Source: Parcubacteria group bacterium GW2011_GWA2_47_7
Lineage (GTDB): Bacteria > Patescibacteriota > Minisyncoccia > Phycocordibacterales > UBA6899
Length of the DNA: 34,912 bases
Direction of reading: 5' to 3'
Assembly (NCBI GenBank): GCA_000999395.1
Contig: LCOM01000015.1
Span: forward strand, 1 to 34,912
Part shown: positions 9,475 to 16,988 of the stretch, in pieces
How positions within the stretch are numbered: position 1 is the first letter of the stretch
Layout of the letters: every line of letters begins with the position of its first letter
The notes under the pieces: model-generated
Databases searched by the model: none
Seen by the model: only the letters and a program-made list of their open reading frames with translations
What the model was told of the DNA's origin: nothing
Position numbers and translations under genes: made by a program

Positions 9475-10097
9475 GATAATGTCTTCAGTCCATCCGCAAG
9501 AATTTCCTCTTCGGTGCGAAGTGAGTGTACCGAGGTATATTTATCAATAATGATGCCGAAGGCATTTCCATAGGCACGAAGTGCTTCGGGGCTATTATCT
9601 CCGGTGATATTGAGATCTGCATATTCATTGGTGGGTGTATATTTTTTTGGGTTAAAGCCCTTAATGAGGTCACGATAAGTGGTTTCACGAATTTCATCAC
9701 CCTGTGCAGCGAGAAACTTCGTAAAAAATTCTTTGCGGAGTCCGTCAACATCGGTCGAGGAGGTCGCAAAGTTCGGATCTTGGATTAAGACGAGTTTATC
9801 ATTTGGGCCAACTATCGTTGGGTTTCTTCCCACTGCGACCTCGATTCCGTCCAGCGTTCCATCTCCATCGCTGTCCGAATTGAGGGGGTCGCTTCCATAG
9901 ACATTCTCTTCCCAGTCTGAGAGTCCATCATTATCGGAATCAATTTCCGAAAAGTCCACAGGTTCATTTGTGTCTACTTGCTCGGAATCTTGTTTGTAGA
10001 TTGGTGTACGATTCATAAAAAAACCAACACCAATGATGGTGAGCGCAAAAAGGCCACTGAGTATCAAATTTTTGTGTGGAAAGTTTGAAAAGTCCAT
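9471..10097 (-). CDS. Membrane-anchored thrombospondin type 3/EF-hand-like repeat protein
   Basis: About 208 residues from the ATG at 10097. That start is chosen over the ATG at 10112 because AGGAGG (10104-10109) lies 6 nt upstream of it. An N-terminal transmembrane anchor (about residues 11-30, ILSGLFALTIIGVGFF) is followed by an acidic linker. Two calcium-binding type repeats follow (SDNDGLSDWEENVYGSDP and SDSDGDGTLDGIEVAVGRNP), of thrombospondin type 3 style. The rest is a helical domain with the RAYGNAFGIIIDKY segment. The protein is probably displayed outside the membrane with Ca2+-stabilised loops. It ends abruptly in TGA at 9471-9473, just where the 80-residue frame takes over, so it may be truncated. 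Confidence 0.8.
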   Translation of the reverse strand: MDFSNFPHKNLILSGLFALTIIGVGFFMNRTPIYKQDSEQVDTNEPVDFSEIDSDNDGLSDWEENVYGSDPLNSDSDGDGTLDGIEVAVGRNPTIVGPNDKLVLIQDPNFATSSTDVDGLRKEFFTKFLAAQGDEIRETTYRDLIKGFNPKKYTPTNEYADLNITGDNSPEALRAYGNAFGIIIDKYTSVHSLRTEEEILADGLKTLS

Positions 10098-10173
10098 GGG
10101 ATTCCTCCTCATTGAAAATGCTCTATCATTGTAACAATAATAGAGAAAAAAAGGTTGAAAAATTTACCGCATT

Positions 10174-10182
10174 TGTGGATAA
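10174..10182 (-). promoter_or_regulatory. Isolated perfect DnaA box
   Basis: The sequence TGTGGATAA is the reverse complement of the consensus DnaA box TTATCCACA. It stands alone in the gap between the calcium-repeat gene and the secreted-protein terminator, far from the DnaA-box cluster at 32.3 kb. It could be a DnaA-titration or regulatory site, or a chance match. Confidence 0.35.
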
Positions 10183-10265
10183 GTAGTATTTATAGTGGTC
10201 TCCTAAATGCCAACCGTTATCAAGGAAGAAGCGTGGTATTAATGTGAGTGACAATAATTGTGAAA

Positions 10266-10291
10266 CAAAAAAGCGGAGCATATTGCTCCGC
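10266..10291 (-). terminator. Rho-independent terminator of the secreted-protein gene
   Basis: A perfect 8-bp stem (GCGGAGCA at 10273-10280 against TGCTCCGC at 10284-10291) has a 3-nt loop. Read on the minus strand it is followed by six T residues (10267-10272). It lies 20 nt past the stop of the gene ending at 10311. Confidence 0.9.
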
Positions 10292-10310
10292 CATTGAGTG
10301 CACAAATGAA

Positions 10311-10883
10311 CTAACGGCCGAAGAGTCCTCGCAATGCATTTCCGAGGAGGTTTTCCACAGGATCGTTTCCCTTAGGAGCAATTCCTTGTGACGATCCGGT
10401 TACTGGGTCGGCATTTTGCGTGCCCGCGAACTGCCGTGCCTCATCGCTTGCGTACGTAACTGAACTACCATTCTGATGACTATTGTCAAAAATAGTCCAG
10501 AGTACGAGCTGTCCATTGTCGGACTTGAAGATTCGTTCGATAAGCCCAGGACCACCCGTCCGAGCTACGCGAATTCGCCAAGCAGACTGATGGTCGACGG
10601 AACGTATATCGAAGCATCGTCCCCCTGTATTTTTTCCCGGAACATAGTTTCCATCCTGAGTGCACATCTCGCCCTCTGGGTTGATGGCAATAAATTGTTT
10701 CGGCAAAAAAGGCTTCGCGTAATGACTTCTCTCAATCATGTCAACAACACGCGAAGTTTTATCCGCACGGTTTTGACTACGTTTAATTTCTGCCGGATTG
10801 CAACTGCTGCCTCGGCATGCCAACGACGGCAGAGACAATGTCATACCCAGTATCGCAACTAAAAGAAAAAGAAATTTCTTCAT
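10311..10883 (-). CDS. Secreted hypothetical protein with conserved cysteines
   Basis: 190 residues from the ATG at 10883. A longer frame from 10949 is rejected because AGGAGG (10890-10895) sits 6 nt before the inner ATG and a signal peptide starts exactly there (MKKFLFLLVAILG, then PSLAC). The mature part has early Cys residues (ACRGSSC) and two more Cys around EMCTQDG and GGRCFDIR, a basic middle, and a Gly/Asn-rich tail ending in LRGLFGR. Function is not recognised. Expression signals are strong: a TTGACA/TAGGAT promoter, AGGAGG and a textbook terminator, so it is a monocistronic and probably well-expressed exported protein. Confidence 0.75.
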   Translation of the reverse strand: MKKFLFLLVAILGMTLSLPSLACRGSSCNPAEIKRSQNRADKTSRVVDMIERSHYAKPFLPKQFIAINPEGEMCTQDGNYVPGKNTGGRCFDIRSVDHQSAWRIRVARTGGPGLIERIFKSDNGQLVLWTIFDNSHQNGSSVTYASDEARQFAGTQNADPVTGSSQGIAPKGNDPVENLLGNALRGLFGR

Positions 10884-10921
10884 TAGGAACCTCCTGTGTT
10901 TAAAGCAACTTTCCAGATGTA

Positions 10922-10949
10922 ATCCTAGCACAAACAGACAAATTGTCAA
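10922..10949 (-). promoter_or_regulatory. Sigma70-type promoter of the secreted-protein gene
   Basis: Minus strand TTGACA (10944-10949), a 16-nt spacer, then TAGGAT (10922-10927). The start codon is about 38 nt further on, leaving room for the AGGAGG leader. This is one of the few full -35/-10 promoters in the window. Confidence 0.75.
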
Positions 10950-11002
10950 CTTTTTTACAAAAACGCGAGTATTTACAACAAAATTGAGACAAAATGAATA
11001 TT

Positions 11003-11014
11003 GATTGTTATAAT
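11003..11014 (+). promoter_or_regulatory. Extended -10 promoter of the peptidoglycan-binding protein gene
   Basis: TATAAT at 11009-11014 is preceded by TGT, the TGn extended -10 element. A weak TTGAGA lies 19 nt upstream. The start codon is 27 nt downstream, so this gene has a short leader, unlike the leaderless group. It is divergent from the promoter at 10922-10949. Confidence 0.55.
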
Positions 11015-11041
11015 TTATCGATATAGTCGTTTAACTACAAC

Positions 11042-12136
11042 ATGATGCAACTTCGAATATCTATTGTTATTGGATTTTTGTGTGGTTTGGTTTTTAATGT
11101 TCCCATTGCACTTGCCGTCACCACGCAAGATTGCGTTGCATTGACACGCAATCTTTCTTTGGGGATGAGCGGGAGCGACATTCAACTTCTTCAGCAGGTT
11201 TTGAATAGGGATCAGCGAACAACACTCGCTATGACTGGTCCCGGCTCGCGTGGGATGGAGAGTCAATATTTTGGACCGATCACAAAGCGTGCGGTGATTG
11301 CATTCCAAGATATGTATGCCGACGAAGTGCTCACTCCGGTTGGGCTTACTGCGGGGAGTGGTTATGTTGGAGTATTTACTCGCGCAAAGCTTGCGACGTT
11401 GTGTCTTATCGGTGGGGAAATATCACCGGTAACATCCATCGCTACTCCGCACGTCGCGACACCAGTGGTCATCACGCCTTCCTTGCCTATTATGAAGGCA
11501 ACAACAACGCCGACTTCTTCGGCAGCATCAGCAAGTATTCTTGAATCAACTATTACTGCTGTTTCAGGTGGATTTCATTCGGATACTCCTGTATTGATGT
11601 ATCCTTCAGCTTATACCGCAGAGCGTGGCGCGACCGTGGGCATCTTTACCCTTGGGCTTTCTGCTGATGGGAATACTGTGCATATTGGTGATTTTACAAT
11701 TTCCGATGTACCACAAAATAGTAATGGACAGCTTTCATTCGTCGTTCCGGATAATGCGCCAAGTGGAAAACATGAACTTTGGATAAGTAGCAGTAAGGGT
11801 GTAACAAATAAATCATTCCTTATTATTACCGATCTAGCAGTCTCACCTCCTGAGATAGAAAGCATTACTCCTGAGGAGGGCTTTTGGGGTCAAGTAATAA
11901 CGGTGACGGGCTCAGGATTTCTTCCTGAGGGGAATGAAGTACGTATCTCATACGGAGTAATTGAGAACATCCCTTCGTCTGATGGAAAAACCCTTCAATT
12001 TGCGGTTTCTCCTAATATTCCCGGTCTCCAGATCGGTGAAGATCGCCCTGAATTTGATATTCGCGATCAATATTGGTTCACGGTGCTGAATGATAATGGC
12101 ATGAGCAAGCCGATGGTCTTTATACTAAAGGTATAG
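11042..12136 (+). CDS. Secreted protein with peptidoglycan-binding and IPT/TIG-like domains
   Basis: 364 residues. A signal peptide covers 1-25 (core IVIGFLCGLVFNV, then IALAVTT). A peptidoglycan_binding_1-type domain lies at about 36-120, with the LGMSGSDIQLLQQVLN repeat, YFGPITKRAVIAFQ and GVFTRAKLATLC. A Pro/Thr/Ser linker follows at about 125-165. Then come two beta-rich modules at about 172-262 and 268-364; the second contains IESITPEEGFWGQVITVTG, a clear IPT/TIG start. The protein is probably exported, bound to the cell wall by the first domain and displaying Ig-like domains outside. An ATG pair (11042, 11045) leaves the start uncertain by one codon. Confidence 0.85.
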   Translation: MMQLRISIVIGFLCGLVFNVPIALAVTTQDCVALTRNLSLGMSGSDIQLLQQVLNRDQRTTLAMTGPGSRGMESQYFGPITKRAVIAFQDMYADEVLTPVGLTAGSGYVGVFTRAKLATLCLIGGEISPVTSIATPHVATPVVITPSLPIMKATTTPTSSAASASILESTITAVSGGFHSDTPVLMYPSAYTAERGATVGIFTLGLSADGNTVHIGDFTISDVPQNSNGQLSFVVPDNAPSGKHELWISSSKGVTNKSFLIITDLAVSPPEIESITPEEGFWGQVITVTGSGFLPEGNEVRISYGVIENIPSSDGKTLQFAVSPNIPGLQIGEDRPEFDIRDQYWFTVLNDNGMSKPMVFILKV

Positions 12137-12169
12137 GGGTGCTTTTTAAAAAGATATATACTATACACA

Positions 12170-12592
12170 ATGGAACATATCAAAAAAATACAAAAGAGAG
12201 TAGAACAAGCAACTCGGATGAGTACACGATTTTTGTTTGCGTTCGTTATTCTTGTCCTTGGGGTGATTGCCGCTTTCTCTATATCTGTGCAGACATCTAC
12301 TGCGGGACCAGGACAACCCTTCGGGGGAATGATTAGCGCTGTATTTACGTGTACATGCTCAGGGAATTTTGCGATCTATTTTACTGATTTAACGATTTCT
12401 CCACCAATTGCATTGCCGCTTATTTATCAGCCGGGTGGGACAATCACGTATCAGTTCGGACCACCACTCAGCGCCGGTCGGTGGATGCTGGGGACGTGGA
12501 CATCGGGAGGATCATGTCGCTATTGGGTAGGAAAATTTTGCTCCGTTTTGCCCACCGCTGGCACCATGTACATGGTTGGGACTTCAATGTAG
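12170..12592 (+). CDS. Small membrane-anchored conserved hypothetical protein
   Basis: 140 residues. A basic N-terminus (KKIQKRVEQATR) precedes one transmembrane segment at about 20-40 (FLFAFVILVLGVIAAFSI). A Gly/Thr/Cys-rich external part follows, with CTCSGNF, PGGTITYQFG, GTWTSGGSC and KFCSVLP. The pattern of paired Cys and aromatic residues recalls small exported proteins repeatedly seen in CPR genomes; the function is unknown. TATACT (12157-12162) lies 7 nt before the ATG, predicting a leaderless message. A strong terminator lies 27 nt after the stop. Confidence 0.7.
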   Translation: MEHIKKIQKRVEQATRMSTRFLFAFVILVLGVIAAFSISVQTSTAGPGQPFGGMISAVFTCTCSGNFAIYFTDLTISPPIALPLIYQPGGTITYQFGPPLSAGRWMLGTWTSGGSCRYWVGKFCSVLPTAGTMYMVGTSM

Positions 12593-12618
12593 TGGAACTC
12601 GACTACTATCGAACAATG

Positions 12619-12652
12619 ACACCTACACAAGATTCTTGTGTAGGTGTTTTTT
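12619..12652 (+). terminator. Strong rho-independent terminator overlapping the ksgA 3' end
   Basis: A 13-bp perfect stem (12619-12631 against 12635-12647) with loop ATT is followed by T residues to 12652. It ends the plus-strand small membrane protein gene. The last codons and stop (12623-12625) of the convergent ksgA frame lie inside the stem. There is no T-run on the minus side, so it acts in one direction. Confidence 0.9.
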
Positions 12653-13201
12653 GCGTAGTGTAGCTATTTCGGTCGCAAGTGCTATCCACATTTCGATTGG
12701 TAAATCCTCTCCTCGAATTTTTGCGTCGATATGTAGTTTGGTAAAAAGTGTGAGTAACTCATCCTTCGGATACGGAAGACCGAGAGAAAGATTACCAAGA
12801 AGCATTTTTCGCTTGGCGCGAAAACCTGCTTTCATGATAGAAAAAAAATCCTTTTCTTGAAGTGTACCCAGTTTTTCCTTGCCGATATTTTTGATGATGA
12901 GTATGGCGGAATCGACTTTTGGGATGGGATCGAATGCTTCGCGCGACACCTTTCCAGCAATATGTGGATCACCGAATACTTTTATCGATAACGAGAGGAT
13001 GCTTTCTTTTTTATCATGAGAGACAATTTGCTCCGCGACTTCTTTCTGGACAGCGGCTCTTGCCTCCTCGATGCTGCCTTTTGCAGCAATGAGCGGCATT
13101 CCGGCCTGGGCTCCGTCAATGCCTATTGCCGTAATTTTGACGCCTGTTGCCGCTATTGCCTTTTCCGTCTGCCTGAAGTTCGTCCGCATTAAGAAGCGCA
13201 T
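12623..13201 (-). pseudogene. ksgA: KsgA C-terminal part (16S rRNA dimethyladenosine transferase), frame-shifted
   Basis: This frame carries the KsgA C-terminal half: AAVQKEVAEQIVS, SILSLSIKVFGDPHI, FDPIPKVDSAILIIKN, FRAKRKMLLGNL and the helical end. Intact KsgA dimethylates two adenines of helix 45 in 16S rRNA. The catalytic NLPY-type motif and motif III, expected between motif II (TAIGID here) and QKEVAE, are absent in every frame. From the ALL of the SAM motif to QKEVAE there are about 47 codons where E. coli has about 84. The first half is in another frame (see 13116-13343). The gene therefore looks inactivated by an internal deletion plus frameshift, or is mis-assembled. Confidence 0.75.
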
Positions 13202-13343
13202 TGGTGAGGGCGCCCTCGCCGGGTCCAACTTCAACGACGAGATCACCAGGAAAAATATCTGAGACATCGACAATATGCGCCACCACCTCCTTTGAGCGAA
13301 GAAAATTTTGCCCCAATGATTTTTTTGCATGCACCGGACTCAT
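13116..13343 (-). pseudogene. ksgA: KsgA N-terminal part
   Basis: 75 codons from the ATG at 13343. It has the KsgA start (KKSLGQNFLRSKEVVAHIV) and SAM-binding motif I (LVVEVGPGEGALT). After about residue 52 the reading becomes low-quality (ELQADGKGNSGNRR) and stops at 13116, while the true continuation is in the overlapping frame ending at 12623. A hairpin with CATAGAAT/ATTCTATG arms at 13357-13380 lies just upstream, and the UvrD gene ends 87 nt upstream on the same strand. Confidence 0.75.
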
Positions 13344-13356
13344 GTATACACTTTGC

Positions 13357-13380
13357 CATAGAATACAAAAAAATTCTATG
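13357..13380. repeat. 8-bp inverted repeat between uvrD and ksgA
   Basis: CATAGAAT at 13357-13364 and ATTCTATG at 13373-13380 form a perfect 8-bp stem around an A-rich (T-rich on minus) loop. The T-run is in the loop, not after the stem, so it is not a standard terminator. It might be a weak processing or pause site in the ksgA leader. Confidence 0.4.
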
Positions 13381-13430
13381 ACATCTCAAACTCCCGGTCG
13401 TTCGACAACGAGTTGGAGGTCGTATTATTG

Positions 13431-15455
13431 TTAGATGTAAACGACGTCGTCATTGTCATCATCCCAACCCAAGAGGCTTACACGCTTCCCATCCTTCACT
13501 CCGTTTTCGTTCACGAATACGTCGCCCTCGCGTGATTCATTCATCAAGAGTCCTGCGTCAATGTCATTGAGAAATTCTGATGGAATATTTACCGTCCTGC
13601 TCCCGAAGATGGTACGAAATGATGCGTAGGTAAGAAATACTTTATTCGCCGCACGTGTGAGGGCGACATAAAAAAGCCGACGCTCTTCTTCACGCTCAGA
13701 CTGGTCCTTGCTCTCGTCTTGAGAGCGACGTGAGGGAAACAGGTCCTGCTCCATGCCAGTGATAAAGACGTTGGGGAATTCTAGTCCTTTTGAAGCATGA
13801 ATTGTCATGAGGCGTACTGCGTCAGTCTCACCCTTCATCGTGTCTTGATCAGACTCAAGTGCGACATCGGCAAGAAATTGCTCGATACCCTCTTCCCCAT
13901 CAAAAACATCATAGCGCGTGGCGACTGAGACGAGCTCTCGAACGTTTGCGAGGCGTTCCGTGTCCTCCTCATCTCCGTCTGCGAGCATCGATTCGATTCC
14001 CGTTTCTTTGATAATGTAGGCAATGAGTTGTGATGGTTTCATTGTCGTCCCCGCAAGTTTTATCCGATCGAGAAGAGCATAAAATTTTGCAATCTTTTCG
14101 CGCATGGCGGCAGGTAGTTTTTCGGTGTTGCCAGCAAGAATTTTTGCGAGAGTCACTTTTCCAACACCACGTGCGGGGATATTGATGATGCGCTCAAGGT
14201 CAAACGGAGAATTGGGATTTTGCGATGCCTTCAAGTAGGCAAGCACATCTTTGACCTCCTTTCGCTCATAGAATCGTACTCCGAGTACTTGGTACGGAAT
14301 ACCCGCAAAGAGCAGTGCCTCTTCGAGTACGCGAGACTGAAAGTTCGTGCGATAAAGCACTGCAATATCAGACGGATGTGCACCTCCGGAACAAAGTGCG
14401 GCGATACGCATTGCGACAAATCGAGCCTCGTCCGTCTCATCATATCCAGCGAAGAGTGAGAGTTGCTCCCCTTTTACATTTTCAGTAAATAGATTTTTTA
14501 TTTTGCGCATCGTGTTTTTGGCGATGACGCCATTTGCCGCAGAAAGAATATTTTGGGTTGAGCGGTAGTTTTGTTCGAGCAGAATAACACGGGCACCGGG
14601 GTAGTCCTCTTCAAAGTTGAGTATGTTCGCGATGGATGCTCCGCGCCAGCTGTAAATATTTTGATCACTATCTCCCACGACGCAGATATTTTTTTTCTCA
14701 CCAGACAGGAGTTTCACGAGTTGGTACTGCACTTGATTGGTATCTTGGTATTCATCGACATGGATGTATTGCCACTGTGTTTGGTAATAGCGAAGAATAT
14801 CCTCATGCGATTCCAGCAGTTTCACTGTTTTTTCGAGAAGGTCATCAAAGTCCAGCACATTAGCATTGCGTAGCGCATCTTCATAGAGTACAAAAACTCT
14901 TTTGAGTGTCTGTGCGAGATAGCGATTATTCGTCGTGCTCTCGATAGTTTCTGGTGTCCCGAGATTTCCTTTGTGTCTAGAAATAAGTCCTTGGATCTTG
15001 CGTGGCTCAAATTGTTTTGGGTCTATCCCCGCCTTGAGCATGGATAGCTTGATGAGTTTTAGCGATTCGTCCTGTGCGAGAATGCTTGCGCTACGGGGAA
15101 TTCCAATGGCCGTCCCTTTCTCGCGCAGAATAGAAATACCGAGGCCGTGAAAGGTGCCGATGAACGGAAGATCTCTCCGGTACCCAATGTGGCTTCCATC
15201 TCCCCCCACACCAAGAAGTGAAAAAACGCGCTCGCGCATTTCTTTGGCTGCCTTGTTGGTGAACGTGATGGCGAGAATGGCACCTCCGGGAACTCCTCCC
15301 TCTATGATGTGCCCGATGCGATGTGTCAGGGTTTTGGTTTTACCCGCCCCTGCTCCCGCGACAATGAGGAGTGGTCCGTCGGTCGCCAAAACAGCCGCCT
15401 TTTGTGCGGGGTTTAAATTTAAAAGTAGATCTTTGTGTGTTTCTGCGGAATACAT
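13431..15455 (-). CDS. pcrA: UvrD/PcrA-type superfamily 1 DNA helicase
   Basis: 674 residues. This is an ATP-dependent 3'-5' DNA helicase used in excision repair, replication-fork clearance and recombination control. All SF1A motifs are readable: the Q-motif LNPAQKAAV, Walker A AGAGAGKT (33-40), motif Ia TFTNKAAKEM, TFHG, Walker B VDEYQDTN (about 235-242), motif III GDSDQNIYSWRGA, motif IV EQNYRS, motif V TIHASKGLEFPNVF and motif VI EEERRLFYVALTRA. The C-terminus ends in an acidic DDDNDDVVYI tail and is a little shorter than typical PcrA. No Shine-Dalgarno sequence is seen; TAATAT and TATGAT hexamers lie 8 and 5 nt before the ATG. uvrD and pcrA cannot be told apart from sequence alone. Confidence 0.93.
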   Translation of the reverse strand: MYSAETHKDLLLNLNPAQKAAVLATDGPLLIVAGAGAGKTKTLTHRIGHIIEGGVPGGAILAITFTNKAAKEMRERVFSLLGVGGDGSHIGYRRDLPFIGTFHGLGISILREKGTAIGIPRSASILAQDESLKLIKLSMLKAGIDPKQFEPRKIQGLISRHKGNLGTPETIESTTNNRYLAQTLKRVFVLYEDALRNANVLDFDDLLEKTVKLLESHEDILRYYQTQWQYIHVDEYQDTNQVQYQLVKLLSGEKKNICVVGDSDQNIYSWRGASIANILNFEEDYPGARVILLEQNYRSTQNILSAANGVIAKNTMRKIKNLFTENVKGEQLSLFAGYDETDEARFVAMRIAALCSGGAHPSDIAVLYRTNFQSRVLEEALLFAGIPYQVLGVRFYERKEVKDVLAYLKASQNPNSPFDLERIINIPARGVGKVTLAKILAGNTEKLPAAMREKIAKFYALLDRIKLAGTTMKPSQLIAYIIKETGIESMLADGDEEDTERLANVRELVSVATRYDVFDGEEGIEQFLADVALESDQDTMKGETDAVRLMTIHASKGLEFPNVFITGMEQDLFPSRRSQDESKDQSEREEERRLFYVALTRAANKVFLTYASFRTIFGSRTVNIPSEFLNDIDAGLLMNESREGDVFVNENGVKDGKRVSLLGWDDDNDDVVYI

Positions 15456-15845
15456 TAGCCATCATATTAGCACCTATTGGCAAGATTTTCCTAAACTGAA
15501 AATAGTCATATTTTAAGCCGTTTTTCACTATATGTTAGGGAGGGTGGGAATATCAAGAATATGGCTTAACGTAGCCCGCAAACAGCCTCATGAATCGCAA
15601 TAATTTAGAATAGTTATATATATAGCCATATATTGAGTGCTGCGATTTTGCAAATCTATGAGTTTTGTATGAAAAATGATTGACCAATCTTGATCGGGTT
15701 GGATATAATCTTTTTATACGGTTGTCAAACAGAAGCATAGATGAACGATGTCCTGGAGGCACAGAAACACGAAGACGCGTATACATGAAATAGGCTTATC
15801 GCATCTAAAAAAATACAAATACCGAGTCTTCGTGATTTACGAAAC
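15456..15845. other. 390-nt gap with promoter and long-range inverted repeat
   Basis: This region separates the divergent uvrD and M23 peptidase genes. It contains a full promoter (15680-15709) pointing to the peptidase. It also contains a 9-bp inverted repeat (CACGAAGAC at 15769-15777, GTCTTCGTG at 15826-15834) whose right arm ends 11 nt before the apparent TTG start. A GGAGG at 15754-15758 has no start codon at the right distance in the peptidase frame. An AT-rich stretch with repeated TATATA lies near 15615-15635. No other gene is supported. Confidence 0.5.
15680..15709 (+). promoter_or_regulatory. Sigma70-type promoter of the M23 peptidase gene
   Basis: TTGACC (15680-15685), an 18-nt spacer, then TATAAT (15704-15709). 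Transcription would start near 15716, giving a leader of about 130 nt that contains the 9-bp inverted repeat. Confidence 0.7.
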
Positions 15846-16886
15846 TTGGTTATAGGCAAACCAAAACAAAAGCTTTCTTGGAAAAAGCTACCCTTTTTTA
15901 TGCTTGCAGTACTGATTGTCCCCGGAGCCGTCGCCTATGCCGGCTTTTTTTCTTTTTTTGGTGATATCTACAGTAAGGTAATTACTCAGGAAAAGACGAT
16001 TAATTCCCAAAATGTAGTGTTACTTGCTGCCGTTGGCGGACCAGATTTTTCCTTTGAAACCCATTTTTCCGATATTAATACGGTCGGAGAGAGTGCGATT
16101 CTTCCCGAGGTTGGTCCAAGTGGCGGACTTTCAGACGTTGATGGTCTAGACAGTAATCATGGTCAAATTAGTATTTATGTCGTCCATGAGGGGGACTCAC
16201 TCTCTTCTATCGGAGAGATGTTCGGAGTATCAGTAAACACTATTCTGTGGGCCAATAGCCTTCAGCGTGGCACAAAGATTCAAATCGGACAAACACTCGT
16301 GATACTTCCCGTTTCTGGAGTGAAACATATCGTCAAAAAGGGAGACACCCTTGCATCGATAGCTAAGAAATATAGTGGGGATATTGATGAAATTCGTTCA
16401 TATAATGGCATCGAAGATGGCGCGCTTGTGGTAGGAGATGAGGTCATTATTCCGGATGGCGAAGTTGCCGCACCGGTTGTCGTCGCGACGAAATCGACTT
16501 CTGCAAAACTCAGTTCCGTCAGCGGTCCGGCAATTCCAGGTTACTACCAGGTTCCGTTCTCCAATTATCGCAAAACTCAAGGCTTGCATGGGTATAATGG
16601 CGTTGACCTTGTTTCCACTCTTGGTTTGGGTGCACCAGTTATGGCGGCCGCGAAAGGGACTATTATTATTTCACGGCAAGGAGGCTATAACGGTGGTTAC
16701 GGAAGCTATGTGGTTATTCAGCATGGCAATGGCACGCAGACCCTTTATGGGCATCTTCAGTCTGTAGCGGTCTCGACAGGTGAGATTGTCGCACAGGGTC
16801 AGACAATCGGAAAGATGGGGAATACTGGTCGTTCAACCGGCCCACATCTGCATTTCGAGGTTCGTGGTGCAAAAAATCCTTTCTGA
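15846..16886 (+). CDS. LysM-M23 peptidase (peptidoglycan endopeptidase)
   Basis: 346 residues from a TTG. A basic N-terminus and one membrane span or uncleaved signal (LPFFMLAVLIVPGAVAYAG) are followed by LysM 1 at about 106-154 (YVVHEGDSLSSIGEMFGVS) and LysM 2 at about 157-205 (HIVKKGDTLASIAKKYSG). The M23 domain covers about 230-346, with LHGYNGVDLV, YGSYVVIQHGNG, TLYGHLQ and the zinc-binding GPHLHFEV. It should cleave peptidoglycan crosslinks at the cell surface. The start is unresolved: TTG at 15846 has no Shine-Dalgarno sequence, the first in-frame ATG (15900) falls inside the hydrophobic segment, and the frame is open upstream to a TGA at 15786-15788. Beyond that TGA, an ATG at 15741 is in the same frame. 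Confidence 0.88.
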   Translation: MVIGKPKQKLSWKKLPFFMLAVLIVPGAVAYAGFFSFFGDIYSKVITQEKTINSQNVVLLAAVGGPDFSFETHFSDINTVGESAILPEVGPSGGLSDVDGLDSNHGQISIYVVHEGDSLSSIGEMFGVSVNTILWANSLQRGTKIQIGQTLVILPVSGVKHIVKKGDTLASIAKKYSGDIDEIRSYNGIEDGALVVGDEVIIPDGEVAAPVVVATKSTSAKLSSVSGPAIPGYYQVPFSNYRKTQGLHGYNGVDLVSTLGLGAPVMAAAKGTIIISRQGGYNGGYGSYVVIQHGNGTQTLYGHLQSVAVSTGEIVAQGQTIGKMGNTGRSTGPHLHFEVRGAKNPF

Positions 16887-16913
16887 TATTTGCGCTGATT
16901 TATAGAAAATAAA

Positions 16914-16948
16914 AACCAGCACTGTTTTCCGTCGTGCTGGTTATTTTT
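16914..16948 (+). terminator. Terminator of the M23 peptidase gene
   Basis: A 9-bp stem (AACCAGCAC at 16914-16922, GTGCTGGTT at 16934-16942) with an 11-nt loop is followed by ATTTTT. It lies 28 nt past the stop. Confidence 0.85.
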
Positions 16949-16988
16949 GATTATACGCAATCCTACCTTTTTTGTTACACTAGTAGGA

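Noticed and set aside
15786..15788. UGA as a sense codon (as in Gracilibacteria/Absconditabacteria)
   Set aside because: Many genes in the window end in TGA at expected lengths, and frames are not interrupted by in-frame TGA elsewhere, so the standard code applies.
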